A DNA stretch of 64,000 bases from Guptibacillus algicola (GTDB lineage Bacteria; Bacillota; Bacilli; Bacillales; Guptibacillaceae). Where the stretch lies: NCBI RefSeq assembly GCF_020171805.1, contig NZ_JAIVAF010000003.1, positions 186,001-250,000 of the forward strand, read 5' to 3'. The notes beneath the pieces were generated by a model. It had not been told where the DNA came from. It did no database searches and saw only the letters and a list, made by a program, of their open reading frames with translations. Both the position numbers and the translations under genes were made by a program. This document shows positions 51,744 to 60,909 of the stretch, one piece after another. Each line of letters begins with the position of its first letter. The first letter of the stretch is position 1.

Positions 51744-51779
51744 GTACAACCCTAATAGTTAGTATGGAGGTGTGAAAAA

Positions 51780-52823
51780 GTGAAATCTTGCTCAACGTAT
51801 TGCATGTGTAAGGTTTTTAACAAATTACAAACAGGTGAGAATGTGAGTGTTCTTCCCAAGTATTCTGGTACAGCTGTTCCACTCACGTTTCGCTCTTACG
51901 ATGAAACCACTGGCTGTGTAACGGTGAATGATCTTGAAGGTAGAACGATTAAATTTAGCTGCAGTGATGTGGCGGGTCTAATCTCTGGTCATGTGCCTCC
52001 GCCAGTAACGGCTAAATTCCTTTATGTATCAAATTTTAATGATAACACTGTAGATGTATTTGATATTATTAATTCTACTTCTCCGGTTCATGTAGGAGAA
52101 TTTAATGGGGGTAATTTGAGTAATCCTACCGGAATGGCGATTACAGGGACTACTCTTTATGTAGCAAACTATAGTGATAGCACGATAGAAATTTACGATG
52201 TTACTAACCCTGCATCTCCTGTACGTGTGGGACAGTTTGATGGAAATCTAAGTTTTCCTATGGCAATGGCTCTAACAGGCACCACTTTATATGTATCAAA
52301 TCTAGGCGATAACACGGTTGATATCTATAATACTACCAATCCTGCTGCTCCAGTACATGTAGGACAATTTAATGGTGGAAATATTAATTTCTCTTATGGA
52401 TTGGCAGTATCAGGCAGCACTTTATATGTATCAAACTTAGGCGATAACACGGTAGAAATTTATAACATTATGAACCCTACAGCTCCGATACATGTAGGCC
52501 AGTTTGGTGCAGGGGATTTGAATGGTCCTGTCGGATTGGCAGTATCAGGCAGCACTCTTTATGTAGCAAATGCTTTCGACAATAGTATAGAAATCTATAA
52601 TACTGATAATCCTGTTGCTCCTGTACACGTAGGACAATTCAATGGAGGAGATTTAGTCGTTCCAGTACCATTAGCAATTACAGATACTACACTTTACGTA
52701 GGAAATCTCGGTGATAACACGGTAGAGATTTATGATATTACCGATCCTGTATCTCCTGTACGTGTGGGAGAGTTTAATGGCGGAAATATAAACGGTTCTT
52801 TTGGATTGGCAATTTTTCCGTAG
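51780..52823 (+). CDS. LVIVD-repeat beta-propeller protein, likely spore surface (copy 2)
   Basis: This 347-residue tandem paralogue of the gene at 50428 has an N-terminal 80 residues that are almost identical (CSTYCMCKVFN...), while the six repeats have drifted more. It has the same GTG start, TATGGAGGTGTG ribosome site and promoter. The greater divergence in the repeats suggests binding-surface variation or exchange among blades. Confidence 0.8.
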   Translation: MKSCSTYCMCKVFNKLQTGENVSVLPKYSGTAVPLTFRSYDETTGCVTVNDLEGRTIKFSCSDVAGLISGHVPPPVTAKFLYVSNFNDNTVDVFDIINSTSPVHVGEFNGGNLSNPTGMAITGTTLYVANYSDSTIEIYDVTNPASPVRVGQFDGNLSFPMAMALTGTTLYVSNLGDNTVDIYNTTNPAAPVHVGQFNGGNINFSYGLAVSGSTLYVSNLGDNTVEIYNIMNPTAPIHVGQFGAGDLNGPVGLAVSGSTLYVANAFDNSIEIYNTDNPVAPVHVGQFNGGDLVVPVPLAITDTTLYVGNLGDNTVEIYDITDPVSPVRVGEFNGGNINGSFGLAIFP

Positions 52824-52852
52824 TTTGGTTATGAATATGTGTTGGTACCTGA

Positions 52853-52890
52853 AAGGGGAGCTTATCAATAAAGAGATAAGCTCCTTTTAT
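52853..52890 (+). terminator. Terminator
   Basis: GGAGCTTATC (52857-52866) pairs perfectly with GATAAGCTCC (52875-52884), with A/T pairs outside and TTTT after. Confidence 0.88.
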
Positions 52891-52998
52891 AAATTCCGCA
52901 ATTTTCCAAAAATAACTTTTGTATAAGAGAACAGCGTGTATAATTACTAGTAGAACAATAGATTAAGATTCTTATAAAGAACCAGGGAGGTTATACAT

Positions 52999-53580
52999 AT
53001 GAAAACGGTGTTGGTGTTTATTACTGATGGTTTTGCGGATTGGGAAGCGAGTTATGTGACTCCAGAATTAAACAAGGCAGGAACAGGGTATCATGTTAAG
53101 ACAATTGCGATCGACAACGAGCCTAAACGATCCATGGGTGGGTTAACTGTTCTTCCTGATTATAGCTTACAAGAGTTTCCTTCTGCTTTGGATTTAGCAA
53201 TGTTAATTATTCCAGGTGGAACTGGATGGCGAGAAGAAAAAAACCATCAGGCTAAGAAGGTTGTGGACTATTGCTTAGGTAAAAACATCCCAGTAGCAGC
53301 TATTTGCGATGCAACTACCTTCTTGGGAGAGAATGGATTTCTAGATGAACATAAACATACTGGAAATACATTGGCTTATTTACAAGAAGGAGCACCTCAT
53401 TATCGAGGTGAGGAACATTACCTCAACGAACAATCTGTTAGTGATGGCTGCCTAATCACAGCTAATGGTAGTGCAACGCTAGAATTTTCGAGAGATATCT
53501 TACGTAAATTGAATGTCTTAGAAGGCAAAGAACTAAACGAATGGTATGACATATTTAAAAACGGTTATATTAAAAGTTAG
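52999..53580 (+). CDS. DJ-1/PfpI family protein
   Basis: This 193-residue protein has the nucleophile elbow AAICDATTFLG (Cys about 108) and an acidic residue in FADWEAS near the N-terminus. The family includes glutamine-amidotransferase-like chaperones, deglycases and proteases; the specific role is not clear. CAGGGAGG precedes the ATG. Confidence 0.82.
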   Translation: MKTVLVFITDGFADWEASYVTPELNKAGTGYHVKTIAIDNEPKRSMGGLTVLPDYSLQEFPSALDLAMLIIPGGTGWREEKNHQAKKVVDYCLGKNIPVAAICDATTFLGENGFLDEHKHTGNTLAYLQEGAPHYRGEEHYLNEQSVSDGCLITANGSATLEFSRDILRKLNVLEGKELNEWYDIFKNGYIKS

Positions 53581-53594
53581 TTTTTGGGATGAGA

Positions 53595-53626
53595 GGAGCT
53601 TATCTTATAGGTGATGAGCTTCTTTT
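53595..53626 (+). terminator. Terminator
   Basis: GGAGCTTATC (53595-53604) pairs with GATGAGCTTC (53613-53622) using two G-U pairs, followed by TTTT. Confidence 0.65.
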
Positions 53627-53660
53627 CTAGGGAATTCCTTTTGAAAGAAGAAGTGAGGGG

Positions 53661-54386
53661 TTATGAATCTTCCATCTCATTATTGTAAATAACAGGAGTT
53701 TTACATTTCCAATCATTCCATAGTGAATCATTTGTCGCTAGTTCAGCCATGAAGTGACCTACATTAATTCTGCTAGTTTTACCAGCATTAAAGAGTGGGC
53801 TTCTAACCGGAGATTCACACAGGTCATATGCACTTTCTTTTTCCTCATTGATTAATGTATCTGGTCGAACTGCAACCCATTCGATCTGTTCGTCTTGACC
53901 AACCGTAAGCAAGTAGTTTGCAGCTTTGACATTATCGCGGTGTGGTGGAAGCAAAAGTTTCAGTGATGAAAGGATTATTTTTTCTCCTAGAGAATTTTTC
54001 TCTCTGTTAACAGAATTCGTATAACCTGTTGTACTCATAAGGATGAGCTTCACCTTTCTCGACTCATTCTCTTTAATCTTTTCACTGATTCTTTTTATCG
54101 CGTCATAGACTAAAAGATGCGGTTTCAGAAACATGCCTTTGAATGAAACATTGTGACCCAAACAGGAGATCACGACATGACAATCACGGACAAGATCACT
54201 TAACTCAGAATTCCCTAAATCGTTGATATTTCCCTTCACGATCTCAACTAGTGGGTTTTCTTGTAGATCGTTAGAAAGCACTGCGGTTTCTCTGATAAGG
54301 ATACGCGTGCGTGTTTGTCTTTTGATTAATTGCCTGACAACATGTGCACCTGTAGCACCGCTTGCCCCAATAACTAACACCCTCAT
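53661..54386 (-). CDS. NAD(P)-binding oxidoreductase-like (NmrA/atypical SDR)
   Basis: This 241-residue protein has GASGATGAHVVRQL at the N-terminus, HVVISCLGHNV, and a C-terminal half lacking a clear YxxxK pair. It fits the atypical SDR/NmrA group that binds NAD(P)H and may act as a redox sensor or reductase. The ribosome site is weak (GGTTGG). It is convergent with the DJ-1 gene. Confidence 0.75.
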   Translation of the reverse strand: MRVLVIGASGATGAHVVRQLIKRQTRTRILIRETAVLSNDLQENPLVEIVKGNINDLGNSELSDLVRDCHVVISCLGHNVSFKGMFLKPHLLVYDAIKRISEKIKENESRKVKLILMSTTGYTNSVNREKNSLGEKIILSSLKLLLPPHRDNVKAANYLLTVGQDEQIEWVAVRPDTLINEEKESAYDLCESPVRSPLFNAGKTSRINVGHFMAELATNDSLWNDWKCKTPVIYNNEMEDS

Positions 54387-54593
54387 AAGCGATCACCAAC
54401 CCTTATTCCATTCAAATTTGGCGTTGCCCATCATTATAGGTATTATGTTCGTCATTCTTTATTTATGAATTCCTTGAAAGATAGCAAAATCCTTTTTACA
54501 TATACAGCTCTCTCTTTTTTCCGTTAGAATTGAAGGACGAAAGCAGAAATGTTTTTGTATTTGTAAAAGCTTTATAGTATCAGGGGTGTAGAG

Positions 54594-54878
54594 ATGTTTA
54601 ATCAGAAGAAGAGGAGAAAAGGTTTTTCGATCATCGTTAATTTCATTTGCGCCCTTTTGATTATTGGCGCTATCCAAATGACCTTTGACGAAAGCTATCA
54701 GAATAATCATTTGGGTGGAATTTTCATTTTAGGCGCATATGTTGTTCTTAGTCTAAAACATATGATGAAAGATCTATGGAATGGTAATAAGAAAAGTGCT
54801 GGTCTTAATATTCTATTTGGAATACTTGCATTAGGAATAATTGTATGGTGGGCATTTAAACATTTTCTTTCTATATAA
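54594..54878 (+). CDS. Small membrane protein, unknown
   Basis: This 94-residue protein has three hydrophobic segments and a basic start (NQKKRRKGF). AGGGGTGTAGAG precedes the ATG. Not recognised. Confidence 0.55.
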   Translation: MFNQKKRRKGFSIIVNFICALLIIGAIQMTFDESYQNNHLGGIFILGAYVVLSLKHMMKDLWNGNKKSAGLNILFGILALGIIVWWAFKHFLSI

Positions 54879-54979
54879 AAGATAGGATCGGGAGACATAA
54901 ATATGAGGAAGCTTTATTTTCCTCCACCAACGGCAGGATTGGAGTTTAACTGAGACAATCTTAATTAAGGAGGAATTTT

Positions 54980-55096
54980 ATGCTTTGGCTTATGTTAATC
55001 ATTATATTTTTGCCTTTTATAGCTAGGAGAATAGAAAGGCATTTTCAAAGAATAAAAAAGGAAAAAAAGGAAATGAAGGATATCTTCAGTGATTGA
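54980..55096 (+). CDS. Small single-span membrane protein
   Basis: This 38-residue protein has one hydrophobic segment (LWLMLIIIFLPFIA) followed by a highly basic helix. TTAAGGAGGAATTTT before the ATG is a near-perfect ribosome site, which makes the call fairly strong for such a short gene. Confidence 0.6.
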   Translation: MLWLMLIIIFLPFIARRIERHFQRIKKEKKEMKDIFSD

Positions 55097-55177
55097 GAGG
55101 ATATTGATACCTAAGTAATTCACTTCCTTTCGATAAAGAAGCACTTCAAAAATTGTATTAATTTGTAAAAGATAACG

Positions 55178-55216
55178 AAAAAGATCGGTGATGCGCGTGC
55201 ATCATCGATCTTTTTT
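55178..55216. terminator. Strong bidirectional terminator before the cnt operon
   Basis: AAAGATCGGTGATGC (from 55180) pairs with GCATCATCGATCTTT (to 55213) around a four-base GCGT loop, with A residues before and six T residues after. It insulates the metallophore operon from upstream transcription. The rest of 55217-55392 shows no gene. Confidence 0.88.
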
Positions 55217-55392
55217 ATTGTTTAGGTCTTAAGTCTCTAATCGACGTGTGTTTTTTCAACATCTATTGGCGAGTGGATTGCTTTGTTAATGAAGGTTTAG
55301 AGGGCTTTAATAGCTTTAAGAATTGTTAAAGTTGAGTGGAGTTTTCAGGCTAAGACTATTCGCTTATTTACCAAAAAACGCAATAAAAGTAA

Positions 55393-55422
55393 TTTACAAC
55401 ACGTACTCTGTTTGCCTATACT
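55393..55422 (+). promoter_or_regulatory. Sigma-A promoter of the cnt operon
   Basis: TTTACA (55393-55398) and TATACT (55417-55422) are 18 bases apart. The predicted start of transcription, near 55429, lies at the left edge of the Zur-like palindrome. Confidence 0.6.
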
Positions 55423-55431
55423 TAATTTTGT

Positions 55432-55452
55432 AAATCGAAACGGTTTCGATTT
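55432..55452. promoter_or_regulatory. Zur-like operator, perfect 10-1-10 palindrome
   Basis: AAATCGAAAC (55432-55441) and GTTTCGATTT (55443-55452) form a perfect inverted repeat around one G. The outer AAATCG/CGATTT and the odd-length symmetry match the Bacillus Zur box; the inner four bases differ. It lies directly after the predicted transcription start, a position suited to repression when zinc is plentiful. Confidence 0.65.
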
Positions 55453-55477
55453 GTAGGAAAACCAGAAAGAGGTGAAC

Positions 55478-56284
55478 ATGTTGAAAACAAAATATGAGTT
55501 ACTTTGCTCGTTGAAGGTCATCGAGTTTGAAATTGCAGAACTTGCTCGTTATTCGAAAGAGTTTGATGGGTGCTATGAGCTGTTGCGTAAGAAGTTGGAC
55601 GATCTATGCAGCTTCATAAAAAGTGAGGAAAACAGCTGGAAGTGGGATCAGTGGGGAGCACTTCAAGAAATTCAGGAGCTGTCAGAACGGTTACGGGAAA
55701 CATCTGTTAGTGCTCTTTGCGATGTAGAGAAGTACCAATCTGTGAGGGCAGAACAATACGGGATTTCCTCTAGCCAATACATAACTTCCCTTGCAAGGTC
55801 AGTGAAAGAAGAATATCGCTACTTAGGCATACATAAAGCATCAACCGTACTGTTTATAGGCTCAGGAGCGTTTCCGACGACAGCTCTTACGATTGCGAAA
55901 GAAACTGGGGCACGAGTGATCTGCCTCGACATTGATCGTGAAGCAATCGATTTGTCGATACAGGTTGCGAGAGCATCTGGACTTGAGAAACAGCTGTCCT
56001 TTTTGCATGGTGAGATTCAGAATTACAAAGAATTTGAGAACATCACACATGTGCTGGTTGCATCACTTGTGAAAAACAAGCTCGAAGTCATCGATGCATT
56101 GCAGGACAAGGTGACAGAAGAAACAAAAGTTATCGTTCGGTTTGGGAACGGTTTGAAATCGATCTTCAACTATCCAATCGGTGAAACGATAACGGGTTGG
56201 GAGCAAACGTACATGGAACCTGGAAACAATGACACGATTTACGAAACGCTCGTTCTTGAAAAACAGAGCAAGGCGTTAGCGTAA
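55478..56284 (+). CDS. cntL: Nicotianamine-synthase-like enzyme CntL
   Basis: This 268-residue protein matches CntL in length and layout: a helical N-terminal half, then a Rossmann-like SAM domain with TVLFIGSGAFPTTALTIAKETGA and ICLDIDREAIDLS. CntL transfers the aminobutyrate part of SAM onto histidine, releasing methylthioadenosine. It is the first cistron of the operon, followed by CntM 13 bases later. No histidine racemase (CntK) gene is present, so L-histidine is the likely substrate, as in pseudopaline-type pathways (inference). ATG 55478 follows AAAGAGGTGA. Confidence 0.85.
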   Translation: MLKTKYELLCSLKVIEFEIAELARYSKEFDGCYELLRKKLDDLCSFIKSEENSWKWDQWGALQEIQELSERLRETSVSALCDVEKYQSVRAEQYGISSSQYITSLARSVKEEYRYLGIHKASTVLFIGSGAFPTTALTIAKETGARVICLDIDREAIDLSIQVARASGLEKQLSFLHGEIQNYKEFENITHVLVASLVKNKLEVIDALQDKVTEETKVIVRFGNGLKSIFNYPIGETITGWEQTYMEPGNNDTIYETLVLEKQSKALA

Positions 56285-56297
56285 AGGCGGTGAATCA

Positions 56298-57551
56298 ATG
56301 AACAAAAAGCATACATTAATCGTTGGAGCAGGTCCTGCAGCGATTCAAACAGCAGTTGCTGTCGCGAATACCTGGAAGGGTGACGTATCGATTGCAAATC
56401 GTAATGGTTCCTATTCAGAAAAGGTACACCAGACGCTCGAGAGGAACGGAAATACCATAACTGCGCTTGCCAGGGAGTGGCCATCTCTATCTGGCACAGT
56501 GAACATCTCTCGCTTTTATCGAAGATTGGAATCTGTAGAAGATCGATTTGAAACGATCATTCTGTGTGTCCCGAACTACAGTTACGGTGAAGTAATCAAA
56601 TCCTTGAACATAACTAATCTTAAACGAGTTAAAACGATACTTTTATTGTCAGCGGGGATAGGTTCCAATCAACTCGTATCAGAGTTAGTTAATCTTTCAT
56701 CTCAGAGAATCGAAGTGATCTCTCTTTCCAATTACTTTGCAGCAACGAAATTTTCACAAGGAGAACTCTTTAGTGCCTACACAAAAGCAGTTAAGAAAAG
56801 GGTGTATCTTGCATCGAATATAAAAGGATCAGATATGACAGCTATCAGGCAGCTTTTAGAAGGTGCAGGTATTGATGCCGTTGTAAAAGAGAAACCGATC
56901 AATGCTGAGTGCCGGAACATCACGACGTATGTGCATCCACCGTTTTTCATAAATGACTTTTCACTGAATGAAATTCTCTCAGAGAAACGCTCGTTGAAAT
57001 CGCTGTACAAGCTCTATCCTGAAGGACCAATCACACCGGAGAGCATCAGAACGATGGTTTGGCTCTGGAAGGAAATTTCCACACTCGTTGAGGAATTGGG
57101 TGGAGAGCCGATCAACTTACTTCAGTTTCTGAACGATGACAACTACCCGGTTCATGAGGAATCCATCTCTCGCTCAGATATTGATCACTTTCCGTATTTT
57201 GAACCAGCCGAACAGGAGTATCTCCTGTACATTCGCTATGCTTCAATCTTAATCGATCCATTTTCTATACCAGATGAGAACGGAAGCTATTTTGATTTTT
57301 CGAAAGTACCGTATCCGCAAATATCTGAACGTGAAAGCGGAGAGTGGGTACTACCGAGGATCCCATTTGAAGATTATCAGCACTTGAAAAGTATATCTCG
57401 ACTTGGCATGGAAAAGGGAGTACATATGCCTCTGACAGTTGAGCTTATTCATCTGTTCGAGGAGAAAGTGTTGGAATGGCAGTTAGAAAAAGGCAGGGGA
57501 ATAAAGGGGCTCGACTTAACCGAAACGGGTGAGAGGAAGGTAAATACATGA
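56298..57551 (+). CDS. cntM: Opine metallophore dehydrogenase CntM
   Basis: This 417-residue protein has an N-terminal NAD(P)-binding motif (LIVGAGPAAIQTAVA) and the staphylopine-dehydrogenase layout with the ITTYVHPPFFIND block. It reductively joins the CntL product with a 2-oxo acid (pyruvate or 2-oxoglutarate) to give an opine-type metallophore. Which oxo acid is used cannot be read here with confidence. AAAGGCGGTGAATC precedes the ATG, and its stop overlaps the exporter start (ATGA). Confidence 0.87.
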   Translation: MNKKHTLIVGAGPAAIQTAVAVANTWKGDVSIANRNGSYSEKVHQTLERNGNTITALAREWPSLSGTVNISRFYRRLESVEDRFETIILCVPNYSYGEVIKSLNITNLKRVKTILLLSAGIGSNQLVSELVNLSSQRIEVISLSNYFAATKFSQGELFSAYTKAVKKRVYLASNIKGSDMTAIRQLLEGAGIDAVVKEKPINAECRNITTYVHPPFFINDFSLNEILSEKRSLKSLYKLYPEGPITPESIRTMVWLWKEISTLVEELGGEPINLLQFLNDDNYPVHEESISRSDIDHFPYFEPAEQEYLLYIRYASILIDPFSIPDENGSYFDFSKVPYPQISERESGEWVLPRIPFEDYQHLKSISRLGMEKGVHMPLTVELIHLFEEKVLEWQLEKGRGIKGLDLTETGERKVNT

Positions 57552-58423
57552 AGAATGGCGTCATACTTGCAATCCTATCTTCCTTGATCTTCAGTTTGAT
57601 GAATGCGCTCGTAAAAGCGGTCGGGGATACGGTTCCATCATCAGAAATTGTGTTCTTTCGGAGTGTAATCGGGACGATATTAATCTACTACTTTATGAAA
57701 CGGTACAGCGTCCCTTTTTCAAGAAAAGGAATACCGATGCTGATGCTTCGAGGGGTGTTCGGTGCATTGTACCTATTAGCGTATTTCTACACCATCTCGA
57801 AAATACCGCTTGCAGATGCGAGTATACTTGCGCATCTTTCTCCGTTCTTTGCGGTTTTCTTTTCGTTTTTGATATTGGGTGAACGAGTTTCGAAGCGAGT
57901 TCTCGTGGTCGTGCCACTCGTTGTGCTCGGAGTAATCCTTTTGGTGAAACCCGGTGCGTATGAGTCGTATTCTGTTTTCGCACTTGTCGGTGTAGTGAGT
58001 GCCATGTTTGCGGGGGCTGCTGCAACGAGTATTCGCTACTTAAGCAGGACACACCACTCATTTGAAATTGTGTTCTACTTTCTTGCAACAGGCACGCTAG
58101 TAGCGATTCCTCTGATGTGGAACGACTTTGTCATCCCAACGCTCGCTGATTTCGTTATTTTGGTAGCAATCGGCGTCGTGTCACTGCTCGGACAGGTCTT
58201 TCTTACAAGAGCGTTCACGCATGAAAGCGTGGTTGTCGTGGAGGTTGCGCGTTATATCGGCATCGTGTTTAACGCACTTTGGGGATTTCTTTTTTGGGCA
58301 GAAATACCGGATGTGTTCACCCTATCCGGCGGAGTTTTGATCATCACAGCGTGCATTTTACTTTCACGGAAAAAACATAAGTTGTCTAGCAGGAAACTAG
58401 TTGCGGTAGGAAAACAAAGTTAA
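57548..58423 (+). CDS. EamA-family metallophore exporter (CntI-like)
   Basis: This 291-residue protein has ten spans in two EamA halves (SLMNALVKAVGDTVPSSEIVFFRS; second half from about 150). In Pseudomonas the EamA protein CntI exports pseudopaline; the same position here, between cntM and the importer genes, argues for the same job. S. aureus uses an MFS protein (CntE) instead, so this operon follows the Pseudomonas/Paenibacillus arrangement for export. Confidence 0.8.
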   Translation: MKNGVILAILSSLIFSLMNALVKAVGDTVPSSEIVFFRSVIGTILIYYFMKRYSVPFSRKGIPMLMLRGVFGALYLLAYFYTISKIPLADASILAHLSPFFAVFFSFLILGERVSKRVLVVVPLVVLGVILLVKPGAYESYSVFALVGVVSAMFAGAAATSIRYLSRTHHSFEIVFYFLATGTLVAIPLMWNDFVIPTLADFVILVAIGVVSLLGQVFLTRAFTHESVVVVEVARYIGIVFNALWGFLFWAEIPDVFTLSGGVLIITACILLSRKKHKLSSRKLVAVGKQS

Positions 58424-58441
58424 AAGGAGAGAACGTTAAAA

Positions 58442-59977
58442 ATGAAAAAAATAATGACTATGGGGCTTGTCCTCGGATTGTTCGTAAGTTTGATAACAGC
58501 TTGTTCATCCAGTGAAACATCGGGATCACCTTCGTCTTCTGAAAAAGACACCAAGGAGGTAACGTTTTTATCTAATTTTCCAAGTGAAACGCTCGATCCT
58601 CACTTAAATTACACCCCGGTTCGCGCTGGTGTAGCTGAGACGCTCGTTAAAATCAATGAAGATATGGAGCTTGAACCATGGCTTGCAGAAGAGTGGGGCA
58701 GTGAGGATGATGGGAAAACGTGGACGTTCACGATTCGCGATGATGTGACCTTTCACAATGGCAAACAGGTAGACGCAGCTATGGTGAAGCAATCGTTAGA
58801 GCGGAACATCGAAGTAAGTGAAGCGATGAAAGCTGCTTTGAAGGTAGAATCCATTGAAGCGGAGGGACAACGTCTTACGTTAATTCTAGAAGAAGCTTTG
58901 CCGGAGCTACCATCTGAACTTGTGCATCCAAATACAGCGATCGTTGATAGTGAAGAAGAGGCGATCGGACAGCAGCCTGTTGGCACTGGTCCATTTAAAG
59001 TTGTCTCATTTTCTCCTGGAAGTAAGGTTGAGTTAGAACGAAACGAAGACTACTGGGATGGGAAACCGAAGCTTGATCGTGCGACTTTCACTTTTAATGA
59101 AGACGCTAATGCACGTACGCTAGCACTTCAATCTGGCGATGCTGATATCGTTTATCGTCCTGCCATTGAGAGTGTACAGCAATTGAAAGAAGACGATACG
59201 CTTCGAACAGATGTGGTTCCCGGCGTTCGAACACAGATGCTTCTCTATAATTTCAACAGCGTTTTAGCAGATCAGGATATCAGAAAGGCGTTTGATCTAT
59301 TGATGGATCGCAATGACGTAATCGACAGCACGCTAGCTGGTTATGCAACGGCTGCGGGTGGTCCGTTCTCAAACGAATACCCGTTTGCTTTGATCGAAGA
59401 GAAAGATGGTGGGCTCGATCAGGCGAAACAACATCTTCAGGCAGCTGGTGTAGAGATGAAGGATGGGAAGGCGCTGCTGGATGGCGAGGAGTTATCGCTT
59501 ACTCTATTAACCTATTCGTATCGTCCAGAGCTCCCGTTGATGGCACAAATTCTTCAATCAAATGCAAAGAAGCTTGGCATTTCGATTGAGATTCAACAGG
59601 TGGAAAACATCGATGAAGAAATGGCGAAGAGTGAAGATTGGGATCTCGCAACGTACAGTCTATTAACAGCCCCAAGAGGCGATGCGAGCTATTTCTTAAA
59701 TTCAGCCTACAAAAAGGGTGGTTCGTTACATAGCGCCGGACGAGTAAACGATGAGGAATTGACGAGAATAATAGAGAATTTGAACGCTACAGTTGAGAAC
59801 GAGGAAAGACAAAAGTTAGCGATGGCAGCGAATGAGGTAATTAACGAAAAAGTTCTTCATTCCTTTATCGCACATCCAAGTAATGTCGTGGCTTATAAGG
59901 ATTCTGTAAAAAACTGGGTCACAAGTAAAAGTGAATTCTATGTCTTAACGAAAGACCTCGATGTACAACTAAAATGA
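58442..59977 (+). CDS. cntA: Metallophore ABC importer, substrate-binding lipoprotein CntA
   Basis: This 511-residue SBP_bac_5 protein has a lipobox LITAC near residue 21, a Ser-rich linker, and the NikA/CntA core (LDPHLNYTPVRAGVAETLVKI, PVGTGPFKVVSF). It should capture the metal-metallophore complex (Ni, Co or Zn). AAAGGAGAG precedes the ATG. The stop overlaps cntB (ATGA). Confidence 0.87.
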   Translation: MKKIMTMGLVLGLFVSLITACSSSETSGSPSSSEKDTKEVTFLSNFPSETLDPHLNYTPVRAGVAETLVKINEDMELEPWLAEEWGSEDDGKTWTFTIRDDVTFHNGKQVDAAMVKQSLERNIEVSEAMKAALKVESIEAEGQRLTLILEEALPELPSELVHPNTAIVDSEEEAIGQQPVGTGPFKVVSFSPGSKVELERNEDYWDGKPKLDRATFTFNEDANARTLALQSGDADIVYRPAIESVQQLKEDDTLRTDVVPGVRTQMLLYNFNSVLADQDIRKAFDLLMDRNDVIDSTLAGYATAAGGPFSNEYPFALIEEKDGGLDQAKQHLQAAGVEMKDGKALLDGEELSLTLLTYSYRPELPLMAQILQSNAKKLGISIEIQQVENIDEEMAKSEDWDLATYSLLTAPRGDASYFLNSAYKKGGSLHSAGRVNDEELTRIIENLNATVENEERQKLAMAANEVINEKVLHSFIAHPSNVVAYKDSVKNWVTSKSEFYVLTKDLDVQLK

Positions 59978-60909
59978 AGAATGTAGGGAGTCGGTTTCTG
60001 GAGTTTGTTTTATTCTTACTCGTTCTTTCTTTTATTAGTTTTGCTTTTATTAAACTAGCGCCTGGAGACCCGGTGATGGGGATGTTAAAGGCAGACGAAG
60101 TGGTTGTAACCGAAGAACAGGTCGATAAGCTTCGTGAAGAGCTCGGTTTCGATAAGCCAATCTATCTTCAATATATAAATTGGATGCTAGCATTTTTTCA
60201 ATTTGATCTCGGTTATTCGTATATGACGAAACAACCGGTCATCGAGGAGCTTTTCTCGAGGTTGCCATCGACACTGACGTTAACGGCTACTTCTCTTGTC
60301 GTTATGATCGTGGTGGCATTTCCGCTCGGTAGTCTTGCAGCGATCTATCGGAATAGTTGGATCGATCATGTTAGTCGGCTGTTTGCACTGCTTGGGGCTT
60401 CGATCCCAAGCTTCTGGTTAGGGTTGCTACTGATTCACCTTGTTGCAGTTCAGTTAGATTTACTTCCCTCTATGGGAATGGGGACGTGGAAACACCTTCT
60501 CCTTCCATCCGTCACACTCGGACTTGCAATGGCAGCCGTGTATGTAAGAATCCTCCGCTCTAGTTTACTAGATAGCTTTGGACAAGATTTCATTCGTGCA
60601 GCGAAAGCAAGAGGACTATCACGAAAGAGGGTCTTTTTTCATCATGCATTTCGTCATAGCCTGCTCCCAGTCCTGACGATCTTTGGCGTTAGTCTCGGTA
60701 GTCTGCTAGGCGGGACGGTGATCATCGAAGTACTGTTTGCTTATCCTGGAATCGGAAAGCTTGTAGTCGATGCGATTTTGAAAAGAGATTATCCGATTAT
60801 CCAGGGTTATATCTTCATTATGGGGATCCTGGTCACGGTAATTAATCTAGGTGTGGATGCTTCGTATCATCTCGTTCATCCAGAGCTTAAAAGGGGGAAG
60901 AGGAGATGA
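59974..60909 (+). CDS. cntB: Metallophore ABC importer permease CntB (NikB-like)
   Basis: This 311-residue DppB/NikB-type permease has six spans, the N-terminal RFLEFVLFLLVLSFISFAFIKLAPGDP block, and the EAA loop RAAKARGLSRKRVFFHHAFR. It overlaps both neighbours by four bases, so the import genes are made as one coupled set. Confidence 0.88.
   Translation: MKNVGSRFLEFVLFLLVLSFISFAFIKLAPGDPVMGMLKADEVVVTEEQVDKLREELGFDKPIYLQYINWMLAFFQFDLGYSYMTKQPVIEELFSRLPSTLTLTATSLVVMIVVAFPLGSLAAIYRNSWIDHVSRLFALLGASIPSFWLGLLLIHLVAVQLDLLPSMGMGTWKHLLLPSVTLGLAMAAVYVRILRSSLLDSFGQDFIRAAKARGLSRKRVFFHHAFRHSLLPVLTIFGVSLGSLLGGTVIIEVLFAYPGIGKLVVDAILKRDYPIIQGYIFIMGILVTVINLGVDASYHLVHPELKRGKRR

Noticed and set aside
55217-55392. 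Possible small RNA before the cnt promoter
   Set aside because: The stretch is AT-rich with no promoter-terminator pair that I can define; the strong hairpin at 55178 is better explained as a terminator of upstream transcription.
57693-58088. 131-residue minus-strand open frame inside the EamA exporter
   Set aside because: It is antisense to a well-supported gene in the cnt operon and has no family features.
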